8,215 nucleotides of DNA from CAZLGO01 sp964559295 (GTDB taxonomy: Archaea > Methanobacteriota > Methanobacteria > Methanobacteriales > Methanobacteriaceae): positions 1-8,215 of the forward strand of contig CAZLGO010000075.1 of assembly GCA_964559295.1 (NCBI GenBank), written 5' to 3'. Made by a program: the position numbers and the translations under genes. The notes under the pieces are model-generated. The model saw only the letters and a list, made by a program, of their open reading frames with translations. It made no database searches and had not been told where the DNA came from. Positions 1 through 6,762 of this stretch are shown here, piece by piece; position 1 is the first letter of the stretch; the number at the start of each line of letters is the position of its first letter.

Positions 1-81
1 ATCAGAACACAAAAACAAAAATCTAAAAAGTCAAGTTAATCAAAATTCTCTATAAAAAATAATTTTGCACATCTTAATGCG

Positions 82-114
82 AAGTTATTGATTGGTTTCA
101 ATAAAAAATAACTT
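82..114. repeat. 8-bp inverted repeat in the gene-free left end
   Basis: AAGTTATT (82-89) is matched by AATAACTT (107-114) around a 17-nt loop; a shorter nested pairing ATTGA/TCAAT (87-91/98-102) is possible instead. It lies just upstream of the HAD relic. An AT-rich TATA-like run (CTATAAAAAATAAT, about 49-62) lies further upstream and could be the relic's old promoter. Nothing else can be supported in 1-127. In DNA this AT-rich such pairings arise easily by chance. Confidence 0.35.
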
Positions 115-171
115 GATTCACACGAAATTGGTTTTAATTGACATTAGCAAAAACTCTGATAAAAAGTTCTA

Positions 172-203
172 AATACCAGAAAATGGTATTCTGAAACATT
201 CAG
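172..203. repeat. Two back-to-back small hairpins
   Basis: AATACCA (172-178), GAAAA, TGGTATT (184-190) forms a 7-bp stem with a 5-nt loop. It is followed with no gap by CTGAA (191-195), ACA, TTCAG (199-203), a 5-bp stem with a 3-nt loop. They fall in the decayed N-terminal part of the HAD relic. No U-tract follows, so a terminator role is not supported. Confidence 0.45.
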
Positions 204-232
204 GAAGATATATGTTGTAGATACCACCATTG

Positions 233-254
233 TATTATTGATCTATTATTGATC
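233..254. repeat. Perfect 11-bp tandem duplication
   Basis: TATTATTGATC occurs twice head to tail (233-243 and 244-254) with no mismatch. It lies inside the HAD relic, and an 11-bp insertion would itself shift the frame. It looks like a slippage duplication in unselected DNA. Confidence 0.6.
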
Positions 255-849
255 ATCAGAGTCGACGAACAGCAGATAAAAATTGAAGTTCTTGGGAAAA
301 TGGCTGGAAGAAGGGTTGATTAGAACTAAGCTGAAAAATGCATGAAAGTCATGGTAGATTATTTTGAGAAAAATGTTGAAAATGATGATATTGTCGTTTT
401 AGAAGGCTTGAGAGAGCTGTTAGAACATTGAATAAACACGATGTGTTGGTGGGTTGGTTAGAGGCAAGCTAAAGGCAATTGCAAGGGAAAAATTTGAAAA
501 ATATTGGCATAAACAATTATTAAAGTCAGTGTATTCGGAAGCGATGATATAAATAAACTATTGTAAAAATCGCTATTAGGCAAGCAGAAGAGAATTTTAA
601 TTTCGCTAATAAGGAAATGTTTCTCTTATTGGAGATAATCCTCGAAAGATAAATACGGCTGAAAGCAGGTGTTAAACCAATAAGTTACCAGAGGAAATTA
701 TTCAAAAGGATAGCTTAAAAATTCAGGTATATTCTGTTTTAGGCTATTAAAGATGCAGACAATATCGAAAATCATATTATATCACATTATGATGTACGCA
801 GGTTTTTCTTAGCTCAATTGCCACTATGCATACACAAAATCATGAATGT

Positions 850-858
850 CTAAAAAAT
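850..858 (-). terminator. Candidate U-tract terminator of the F390 synthetase-like gene
   Basis: Read on the minus strand, TTATTTTTTAG occurs about 40 nt beyond the stop codon at 898-900 and contains six consecutive T residues. Archaeal RNA polymerase can terminate at such U-rich tracts without a stem-loop. No convincing hairpin precedes it. The region is AT-rich, so this is only a candidate. Confidence 0.35.
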
Positions 859-897
859 AATTGAAATTCAAAGATATCGATCAAAACCAGTAAATGA

Positions 898-2256
898 TTA
901 TCTGCGATCCACTATGCGTTTTGGACGGCCCTTAACACGGTAAAACTCTAGACCTCCTGGACCAGTAAAATTAAAAACAATTTTAAACGTGCCCTCATTA
1001 TAAGCCTCTGCGAGAAGTGGCTTATACTCTAAGAAACTTTTAATAAAGTTTTCTTTAATCGTGTCTTTGTCGCATTCTTTTAAATTGAGGCATTCAAGAC
1101 TTACTCTCATGGTAGTTTCCTCATCTTCTTCACTACCATATAAGAATGCTTCATATTCACCAGTCAAGTATTCCATATTTTCGCGCTGAAATACTCCTTT
1201 CTCTACATCAACACGGTTAAATGGGGTTTCTGCAACCCAAAATGTCTCAGATTCTCTTTGAGGGTTCATGATCTTCATGTGGGTCCGACCACATGCACAT
1301 TTATCCCGGGATATAACTACGGTGGTATCTTCTGTGTCATAATTAAGAAGCACTGTTCCACATTTACCACCAACTGGTAACAGTGTAGTAAGCACCATCC
1401 TGCCACATTCGCCATCGTTGACAAATTTACTCATATTGGGATCGTAAATATCAAGATGCACCAAATCCTCAGGCACATGAAGACCAGTTTTTTTGACACA
1501 TTCGCCGCACATAGTTCCTTCTGTGCTACCATAGGTGTTGTAAACATCACATCCCCATATTTCTTCTAAATAACTTCTTGATTCATCGGCAAAACTCTCA
1601 CCTCCAACTATAAGGCGCTTAATGCTGGATTCTTGTGGATTAATGCCTTCTGATTTCATTCGAATCGCCAAGCGCAAGAGTTTAAATACACTCGCAATTA
1701 TCCCTGTTGGTTTGTAATTTTTTATGACACGGATCGGAAAGGTACATTTGCCTTCTGGAATAATGGTCATGCCTATGTTGTTTGCCGCGAGGGTCATTGT
1801 GTTTGCTCCTACATTCATTCCATATGATGCACAAACAACCACACGATCACCAGGTCCAAATCCCTGGGATACGAAAGCTCTGGCATATTTTTCAGCATAT
1901 CGGTTCCAATCTTCCCACGTGAGAAAAAAAGTTTTTGGTATTCCGCTAGTTCCACTGGTCTCGTGAACAGTAAAAACATCTTTCCAATCAATGCTCTTTA
2001 ATTCAAAATCATTAGTCTTGGGGGGCTGATTTTCACGTATTTTTTGGCCTGATATTATTGGTAGTTCCAACAGATCTTCATGGGTTTTGATATCGGTGAT
2101 ATTTATGATGTTTTGATCGAACCACTTCCTATAAAAACGAGAATTTTCATAAGCATACTTAACCGTGTATTTTATTCTCTCTTCAATGAGTGCATCAAGT
2201 TCTTCTCTTCCCATTGTTTCCATTTCTTCGTTAAAAAATGTCTTCATATGACTCAT
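898..2256 (-). CDS. Coenzyme F390 synthetase-like adenylating enzyme (PaaK/COG1541 family)
   Basis: Members of this ANL-type family activate a substrate with ATP. Coenzyme F390 synthetase transfers AMP to the 8-hydroxyl of F420, giving F390, thought to signal oxidised conditions in methanogens; phenylacetate-CoA ligase is the close paralogue. Visible motifs are the ATP-binding loop TSGTSGIPKT (100-109), the adenylation motif YNTYGSTEG (239-247), NYDTED (305-310) and CACGRTH (320-326). Four cysteines (250, 253, 320, 322) could hold a metal. The 452-residue length is normal, and no signal peptide or membrane segment is seen, so it should be cytosolic. Two starts are possible: ATG at 2256, or ATG three codons later at 2247, preceded by GAGATGAG and giving an MKTFFNEEMETM start closer to my recollection of homologues. 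It lies 108 bp downstream of the flavoprotein gene, on the same strand. The family is secure; F420 as substrate rather than an aryl acid is inferred from overall resemblance. Confidence 0.78.
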   Translation of the reverse strand: MSHMKTFFNEEMETMGREELDALIEERIKYTVKYAYENSRFYRKWFDQNIINITDIKTHEDLLELPIISGQKIRENQPPKTNDFELKSIDWKDVFTVHETSGTSGIPKTFFLTWEDWNRYAEKYARAFVSQGFGPGDRVVVCASYGMNVGANTMTLAANNIGMTIIPEGKCTFPIRVIKNYKPTGIIASVFKLLRLAIRMKSEGINPQESSIKRLIVGGESFADESRSYLEEIWGCDVYNTYGSTEGTMCGECVKKTGLHVPEDLVHLDIYDPNMSKFVNDGECGRMVLTTLLPVGGKCGTVLLNYDTEDTTVVISRDKCACGRTHMKIMNPQRESETFWVAETPFNRVDVEKGVFQRENMEYLTGEYEAFLYGSEEDEETTMRVSLECLNLKECDKDTIKENFIKSFLEYKPLLAEAYNEGTFKIVFNFTGPGGLEFYRVKGRPKRIVDRR

Positions 2257-2281
2257 CTCTAATACAAAAATGCCTTCTTCC

Positions 2282-2290
2282 TTATTAAAT
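2282..2290 (-). promoter_or_regulatory. TATA-like element for the F390 synthetase-like gene
   Basis: The minus strand reads ATTTAATAA, centred about 30 nt upstream of the ATG at 2256. Initiation about 25 nt downstream would fall near 2260, giving a very short leader for either start codon. This suggests the gene can be transcribed separately from the upstream flavoprotein gene. It is a pattern match only. Confidence 0.4.
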
Positions 2291-2364
2291 TTTTACTCGA
2301 TCAAAAAGTCTGACTTGGTAGTTGAGAATTAAATGAAACGGAATTAGTCGTCAATAATGTTTTT

Positions 2365-4014
2365 TCATCTTTTTATATACCTGATCTTCTTATTCTTATT
2401 TAAAACTATGCTTTTTCTCCAGTTATCATCTGTATTTGGATAATCTTCCCTGTAGTGCGAACCCCGGCTCTCACACCTCACTAATGCTGATCTTGTCACC
2501 ATTGATGCGATATCAAGCATTTTCTCTACCTCAAGAGCATCTTGAAGATTTTTGTTATAACCTGAGCCATCTTGTACATTCATATTACCTAACATACCTT
2601 TAAGCTGATTTATTTTCGCCATTGCAGATTTCAAACCGTTTTCATTTCTTATTATGGCTACATTATCCCACATAGTCTTTCTTAGCTCCCTTTTTATTTC
2701 ATGAGGATATAAATCTCCTTCTTTAAAGAGACTTAAAATACGTTCCTCTTCTGTGCTTATAAATGCCCTGTTAAGCCTACTTTCATTCCTAATTGCATTC
2801 TTTGCAGCAGCTATACCTGCCCTTCTTCCAAAAACCTGAGTATCTGCAAGTGCATTTCCACCGAGTCTGTTTGCACCATGCACTCCTCCTGTTACCTCTC
2901 CTGCTGCATATAAATTTTTAATTGAAGTTTCGCACCATTCGTTTATTCTGACACCGCCCATGAAATGGTGGGCGGTGGGTGCAACCTCCATCGGTTCTTT
3001 TCTTATATCAACATCAATATCCAAGAACTGCTGGAGCATTGTCTCAAGTTTCTCCTCGATCAAATCCTCTGGAAGGTGGGTCACATCCAGATAAACTCCA
3101 CCATTTTCGGTTCCCCTTCCTTCTCTTATCTCATTGTATATAGCCCTTGATACAACGTCCCTTGTTGCAAGCTCTCCTCTTGGATCGTATTTTTCCATAA
3201 AACGCTCACCTGCTGTATTGTAAAGGATCCCACCCTCTCCTCTCACAGCCTCTGTTACAAGAACTCCTTTCCTTGATTCTGGATATATCATTCCTGTTGG
3301 GTGAAACTGCACCTGTTCCATGTCAAGAAGATCTGCGCCAGCGTGATATGCAAGTGAAAATCCGTCTCCACCCTTCTGCAACGTGTTTGAAGTGACAGGA
3401 TATAGCTGACCTGCACCACCTGTTGCCAGTATGGTTGATTTTGCCCTAAAGATCAAAAAATCTGAATCCTTAAGTGATAGCCCAAAGGCTCCTAAAACTT
3501 TATCTTCAGAATCATCCATGATGAGGGAGGTTATCATGATCTCATCAATTGTTTCAATGTTTCGCCTTATGACCTCTTCTTTAAGTGCGGTCATGATTTC
3601 ATGACCTGTTCTATCTCCCTGAAAACAAGTTCTTCTGTATCTTTGACCACCGAATGGTCTTTGATTGAGTTTTCCAGACTCTTGCCTGTCAAAAAGTGCT
3701 CCAAATCTCTCAAGTTCTATGAGTCTTTCAGGTGCCTCCTCAACTAAAATTCTGACAAGTTTTGGATCGTTTAAATACGCTCCTCCCTTCATGGTATCCT
3801 CAAAATGAACATCAGGATTATCTTCTGGATCAACAAATGCAAAGGCTGCGTTATACCCTCCTTCAGCCAATGTTGTGCACCCTGATTTGAATGATAAACC
3901 CTTTGATACTATTATCACTTCTAAATTACAATCAGAGACTTCTACGGCTGCCCTGCATCCTGCTCCTCCAGATCCTATGATCAAAACATCACATTCGTAT
4001 ATCTCGCTTTCCAT
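2365..4014 (-). CDS. tfrA: Thiol:fumarate reductase / succinate dehydrogenase-type flavoprotein subunit
   Basis: The family interconverts fumarate and succinate on FAD. In methanogens TfrA works with the Fe-S/thiol-oxidising subunit TfrB, using CoM-SH and CoB-SH as electron donors. The N-terminal dinucleotide fold has GSGGAG (14-19). Active-site landmarks are QFHPTG (His238), EAVRGEGG (255-262), LATRD (Arg285, the likely proton-donor arginine), TAHHFMGG (His349/350) and HGANRLGG (Arg383). The C-terminus carries the family ESRGxHxRxDyP signature. The residue matching the His that covalently binds FAD in E. coli FrdA is Cys46 (GCTTLAEGG), so FAD is probably non-covalent. No Tat signal or membrane segment is seen, so it should be cytosolic. 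No iron-sulfur subunit gene lies next to it. The 549-residue length suits TfrA. SdhA/FrdA or L-aspartate oxidase are alternatives; the ESRGxHxRxDyP tail and large capping domain favour the reductase/dehydrogenase group. The tfrA name is a best guess. Confidence 0.8.
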   Translation of the reverse strand: MESEIYECDVLIIGSGGAGCRAAVEVSDCNLEVIIVSKGLSFKSGCTTLAEGGYNAAFAFVDPEDNPDVHFEDTMKGGAYLNDPKLVRILVEEAPERLIELERFGALFDRQESGKLNQRPFGGQRYRRTCFQGDRTGHEIMTALKEEVIRRNIETIDEIMITSLIMDDSEDKVLGAFGLSLKDSDFLIFRAKSTILATGGAGQLYPVTSNTLQKGGDGFSLAYHAGADLLDMEQVQFHPTGMIYPESRKGVLVTEAVRGEGGILYNTAGERFMEKYDPRGELATRDVVSRAIYNEIREGRGTENGGVYLDVTHLPEDLIEEKLETMLQQFLDIDVDIRKEPMEVAPTAHHFMGGVRINEWCETSIKNLYAAGEVTGGVHGANRLGGNALADTQVFGRRAGIAAAKNAIRNESRLNRAFISTEEERILSLFKEGDLYPHEIKRELRKTMWDNVAIIRNENGLKSAMAKINQLKGMLGNMNVQDGSGYNKNLQDALEVEKMLDIASMVTRSALVRCESRGSHYREDYPNTDDNWRKSIVLNKNKKIRYIKR

Positions 4015-4036
4015 GATTTCAAGTTACATATTATTG

Positions 4037-4044
4037 TATTTAAA
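4037..4044 (-). promoter_or_regulatory. TATA box of the flavoprotein gene, implying a leaderless transcript
   Basis: The minus strand reads TTTAAATA, centred about 26-27 nt upstream of the A of the ATG at 4014. This is the usual archaeal distance from TATA centre to transcription start. No Shine-Dalgarno sequence stands before the ATG (upstream is GTAACTTGAAATC). Together these suggest transcription begins at or beside the start codon. Confidence 0.5.
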
Positions 4045-4091
4045 TTTGTGATTGTTTTGCCAAGGTTATCACAAAACTCCATTAATCAACA

Positions 4092-4100
4092 TTAATATAA
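4092..4100 (+). promoter_or_regulatory. TATA box of the sepS-nfi-ribK-ribB operon
   Basis: TTAATATAA lies in the divergent spacer. Initiation about 25 nt downstream would fall near 4122, leaving a leader of about 34 nt that contains the strong Shine-Dalgarno sequence before the CTG at 4156. It also supports a protein starting well upstream of the GTG at 4249. Confidence 0.5.
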
Positions 4101-4143
4101 AAGATTAAAAAGGATCAAGAAAAAATATCAAACAACAAAAAAA

Positions 4144-4148
4144 GGAGG
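4144..4148 (+). promoter_or_regulatory. Shine-Dalgarno sequence that fixes the sepS start at CTG 4156
   Basis: GGAGG (within AAAGGAGG, 4141-4148) is followed by 7 nt and then CTG at 4156-4158. It is the best ribosome-binding site in the spacer. No in-frame ATG, GTG or TTG lies between it and the GTG at 4249, 100 nt away. Confidence 0.8.
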
Positions 4149-4155
4149 CAATAAT

Positions 4156-5751
4156 CTGAACAGAAAGGAAATAATAAAGCTTGCGAAAAAAGATTTTGAG
4201 AGGGCATGGATTGAGACCCAAAGAATTCTAAAGAAGCCTCACCATGACGTGGAATACCCCAGACTTCACCAAAAAGTGGGAAAATCCCACATACTATACG
4301 ACACCATCTGGGAGTTAAGACAAGTCTATCTGAAATTGGGATTCAGCGAGATTATAAACCCTCTCTTTATCGAAGAAGATCACGTCTACAGGCAGTTTGG
4401 TCCAGAAGCTCCAGCCATTTTGGATAGGTGTTTTTATCTCGCAGGGCTCCCACGCCCTGATATTGGTTTAGGGATGGATAAGGTTGAAAAAATTGGAAAA
4501 ATTGGTGTTTCGGTGGATGAGGATAAAATACAAAATCTTAAGGAAGTTTTTCGCGATTACAAGAAAGGAAAGATAAGTGGAGATGATTTAGTTCATGATA
4601 TCTCAGTTGCCCTGGATGTAGGAGATGATATGGGGCTTCGAGTGCTTGAGAGAATCTTTCCAGAGATCTATGAACTGAAAGCAGTCCCTGGAAAGACGAC
4701 CCTCCGCTCTCATATGACCTCTGGATGGTTTATAACCTTAAAACATATTCATAACAAAAGACCGCTTCCTGTGAAACTTTTTTCAATAGACAGATGCTTT
4801 AGAAGAGAGCAGAAAGAAGATGCAAGTCACCTTATGACCTATCACTCAGCCTCATGTGTTGTTGTGGATGATGATGTGTCATTGGATATGGGAAAAGTTG
4901 TATCAGAAAACCTGCTTGAACATTTCGGCTTTAAGAGGTTCAAGTTTATTCCTGATGAGAAGAAATCGAAATATTACATCCCAGATACTCAAACAGAGGT
5001 TTATGGGTATCATCCGAAACTGAAAGATTGGGTTGAGATTGCAACATTTGGCATGTATTCTCCAATCGCCCTTGATGAATATGGTATCGAAAAAGACGTT
5101 CTAAACCTTGGAGTTGGGGTAGAAAGGGTAGCCATGATTTTGCACAATAAAAGGGACATAAGAGAACTCGTATACCCACAAATTTATGGGAAATGGAAAA
5201 TATCAGATCGAGAGATCGCCTCCATGCTTAGAATAAATTATTATCCCGTTACTGAAGAAGGAAGAGCCTTAATGGATGCCTTGCTCAAAACATGCAGAGA
5301 ACATGGAAATGAGGCTTCTCCATGCGAGTTTGTGGCGTTCGATGGTAAATTTTTAAACAAAAGCATAACGGTTAAGGTAATAGAACCAGAGGAAGGAACA
5401 AAGCTTTTGGGACCTGCTGCATGGAATGAGATCTATGTATACGACGGTAACATAATTGGGGTTCCAGAAAAAGAACAGATGAATGAACTTGCAAAAAATG
5501 CACTAAAAATGGGTATCTCAACCAATATAAAGTACATGGATGGTGTTGCTGCTTATGCATCCTATAAAATCGAGGAGATGGTTGTAAGTGGCGCTGATAA
5601 GATCAAATTAAGAACACCTATATCAAGATCCATATCTGATATAAATTTAAGGCTCCATGAGATTGCGCTAAACTATATAACAAGCAAAAACAAGACGATA
5701 GATGTGAGAGGACCTGTTTTTTGTACCATAACCTGTTCTGGTAAAGATTGA
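4156..5751 (+). CDS. sepS: O-phosphoseryl-tRNA(Cys) synthetase (SepRS), CTG start
   Basis: SepRS is a class II synthetase that charges tRNA(Cys) with O-phosphoserine; SepCysS then converts it to Cys-tRNA, the route methanogens use when CysRS is missing or as a supplement. Landmarks, numbered from CTG, are RSHMTSGW (184-190), motif 2 DRCFRREQKED (from 212), YHSAS (229-233) and motif 3 GVGVERVAM (from 319). The C-terminal part, ending in VIDVRGPVF-like sequence, fits tRNA(Cys) recognition. The first conventional start (GTG 4249) would drop 31 residues. Upstream codons read LNRKEIIKLAKKDFERAWIE, closely resembling the remembered start of Methanocaldococcus jannaschii SepRS (MFKREEIIEMANKDFEKAWIE). 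With CTG the protein is 531 residues, the usual family size. It is the first gene of a four-gene operon and stops 1 nt before nfi. The identification is very secure; the start is strongly supported but inferred. Confidence 0.95.
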   Translation: MNRKEIIKLAKKDFERAWIETQRILKKPHHDVEYPRLHQKVGKSHILYDTIWELRQVYLKLGFSEIINPLFIEEDHVYRQFGPEAPAILDRCFYLAGLPRPDIGLGMDKVEKIGKIGVSVDEDKIQNLKEVFRDYKKGKISGDDLVHDISVALDVGDDMGLRVLERIFPEIYELKAVPGKTTLRSHMTSGWFITLKHIHNKRPLPVKLFSIDRCFRREQKEDASHLMTYHSASCVVVDDDVSLDMGKVVSENLLEHFGFKRFKFIPDEKKSKYYIPDTQTEVYGYHPKLKDWVEIATFGMYSPIALDEYGIEKDVLNLGVGVERVAMILHNKRDIRELVYPQIYGKWKISDREIASMLRINYYPVTEEGRALMDALLKTCREHGNEASPCEFVAFDGKFLNKSITVKVIEPEEGTKLLGPAAWNEIYVYDGNIIGVPEKEQMNELAKNALKMGISTNIKYMDGVAAYASYKIEEMVVSGADKIKLRTPISRSISDINLRLHEIALNYITSKNKTIDVRGPVFCTITCSGKD

Positions 5752-5752
5752 T

Positions 5753-6379
5753 ATGCATAATCTAATACAAGATCTTTTGCGGATCCAGTGCAAACTTTCA
5801 CAAAGGATAATAAAACACGATTGTTTTGGGAAGGTTGAGGGGGTTGTTGGAGTTGATGTATCTTTCTCAAAAAAAAATCGTGCTATAGCTGCCGCGGTGT
5901 TGATTGATTTTGATACCCTCAAAATCCTGGAGAAGAAGACATTTTTGGTTGAACTTCTATTCCCTTATATCCCTGGATTTTTGGGATTTCGCGAAGCAGA
6001 TGCAATGGTCTCTGTGCTGAACAAATTAGAAGAGGATTTTGACGTTGCGATGGTAAATGGACATGGAATCCTACATCCAAGAGGTTTTGGACTTGCGTCT
6101 CATGTTGGTCTTCTTGTTGATGCGCCCACCATCGGTGTTGCAAAAAGGTTAATTGTAGGAAGTTCTATAGAAGAAAACACAAACACAATAAAACCTGTAA
6201 AATTCATGGGAGAAATCATGGGTGCTTGTGTTGGGGAAATCTATATAAGTATCGGTCATAAAATATCCCTCAAAACTGCCATAGAGCTTGCGCTAAAGAC
6301 AAGTATCCATAAGATACCAGAACCTCTAAGACAGGCACATATTTTAGCAACAGATACCGCAAAACAGGAATTAAAATGA
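5753..6379 (+). CDS. nfi: Endonuclease V (deoxyinosine 3' endonuclease)
   Basis: Endonuclease V cuts the second phosphodiester bond 3' to deoxyinosine, starting repair of deaminated adenine; some homologues prefer inosine in RNA. Family motifs appear in order: GVDVSF (33-38, Asp35 a catalytic acid), the wedge segment PYIPGFLGFRE (71-81, Glu81 a second acid), GHGILHPRGFGLASH (103-117), PTIGVAKR, and a C-terminal ISIGHKISLKTA with IPEPLRQAH. The third acid (Asp110 in the Thermotoga maritima enzyme, usually in DGHG) is Asn102 here, codon AAT at 6056-6058, so activity may be altered. The 208 residues are slightly short but complete for the family. The ATG is 1 nt after the sepS stop with only a weak ribosome site, so translation is probably coupled; the last 4 nt overlap ribK as ATGA. 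Confidence 0.93.
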   Translation: MHNLIQDLLRIQCKLSQRIIKHDCFGKVEGVVGVDVSFSKKNRAIAAAVLIDFDTLKILEKKTFLVELLFPYIPGFLGFREADAMVSVLNKLEEDFDVAMVNGHGILHPRGFGLASHVGLLVDAPTIGVAKRLIVGSSIEENTNTIKPVKFMGEIMGACVGEIYISIGHKISLKTAIELALKTSIHKIPEPLRQAHILATDTAKQELK

Positions 6380-6762
6380 GAATAAGAGGATTTGTAATTT
6401 CAGGATCAAAGGAAGGTTCCTACTTCATGTCACTTAAGGGCTACAAAGACCAATTCAAAGAAAAACTTGGGTTCTCCCCATTTCCTGGTACCTTAAACAT
6501 CGGTGTGGATGAAGATGAGATCTTTAAAGTAAAAAAGATCCACAGCTACAAATTAGATGCTGTACATGGCTTCAAGACCTTTGGAGACGTTAAATTCGTG
6601 GAAGTTACCATAAACGATGAGATAAATGGAGCACTAATTTTTCCAGAAAAAACTCATCATCCAGAGGATGTTATCGAAGTTATAGCTCCAGTAAACCTAA
6701 GAAATACCCTAAAACTCAAAGATGGTGACCTTGTTGTAATAACCATTAAGGTGATCAAATGA
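6376..6762 (+). CDS. ribK: Archaeal CTP-dependent riboflavin kinase
   Basis: This enzyme phosphorylates riboflavin to FMN using CTP rather than ATP, the archaeal replacement for bacterial RibF/eukaryotic riboflavin kinase. Its small beta-barrel is seen from GFVISGSKEGSYFMSL (5-20), a glycine-containing loop, the strongly conserved LGFSPFPGTLN (31-41) where Thr and Asn of GTLN bind metal, and THHPEDVIEVIAPVNLR (93-109) followed by LKDGD. At 128 residues it matches the stand-alone M. jannaschii form and lacks the N-terminal winged-helix regulator that some archaeal RibK proteins carry. Its ATG overlaps the nfi stop (ATGA), and its own TGA overlaps the ribB ATG in the same way, so translation is likely coupled. 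The position directly before ribB matches the M. jannaschii MJ0055/MJ0056 neighbourhood. Confidence 0.93.
   Translation: MRIRGFVISGSKEGSYFMSLKGYKDQFKEKLGFSPFPGTLNIGVDEDEIFKVKKIHSYKLDAVHGFKTFGDVKFVEVTINDEINGALIFPEKTHHPEDVIEVIAPVNLRNTLKLKDGDLVVITIKVIK

Larger units (their letters stand above)
128..793 (+). pseudogene. Decayed HAD-superfamily phosphatase (phosphoglycolate phosphatase-like)
   Basis: No frame stays open, but pieces in different frames read in order as one HAD hydrolase. A motif I remnant reads LVLID (128-142) then TLI (153-161), where the nucleophile loop DxDGT should be; a 7-base stretch replaces the expected six. Then come VDEQQIKIEVLGKM (261-302); MVDYFEKNVENDD and LEGLRELLE (351-425); LNKHDVLVG (428-454); LVRGKLKAIAREKFEKYW (454-507), resembling the LVTGNxxxxARxKLexxG segment; VFGSDDIN; IVKIAIRQAEENFNF (560-604); IGDNPRKINTAE (628-663), the metal-binding GD motif; and AGVKPI (665-682). 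A weak tail reads ADNIENHI near 760. At least six frameshifts plus in-frame stops separate these pieces, and the catalytic loop is destroyed, so a working product is very unlikely. The length fits an original protein of about 220 residues. The exact family member and ends are uncertain. Confidence 0.8.

Noticed and set aside
1..897. A structured non-coding RNA or riboswitch in the left end
   Set aside because: Ordered HAD protein motifs in broken frames explain most of the stretch better, and the hairpins are short without a conserved core.
1724..1966. Plus-strand open frame of 80 codons inside the F390 synthetase-like gene
   Set aside because: It is antisense to a gene with clear motifs, and its translation shows no recognisable domain.
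4946..5179. Minus-strand open frame inside sepS, and similar ones at 5372-5560 and 5668-5922
   Set aside because: They lie opposite well-conserved SepRS and Nfi coding sequence, and their low-complexity, His/Gln/Pro-rich products look like antisense artefacts.
4249..5751. GTG at 4249 as the start of SepRS
   Set aside because: It has no suitable ribosome-binding site and discards 31 upstream codons that match the family N-terminus.
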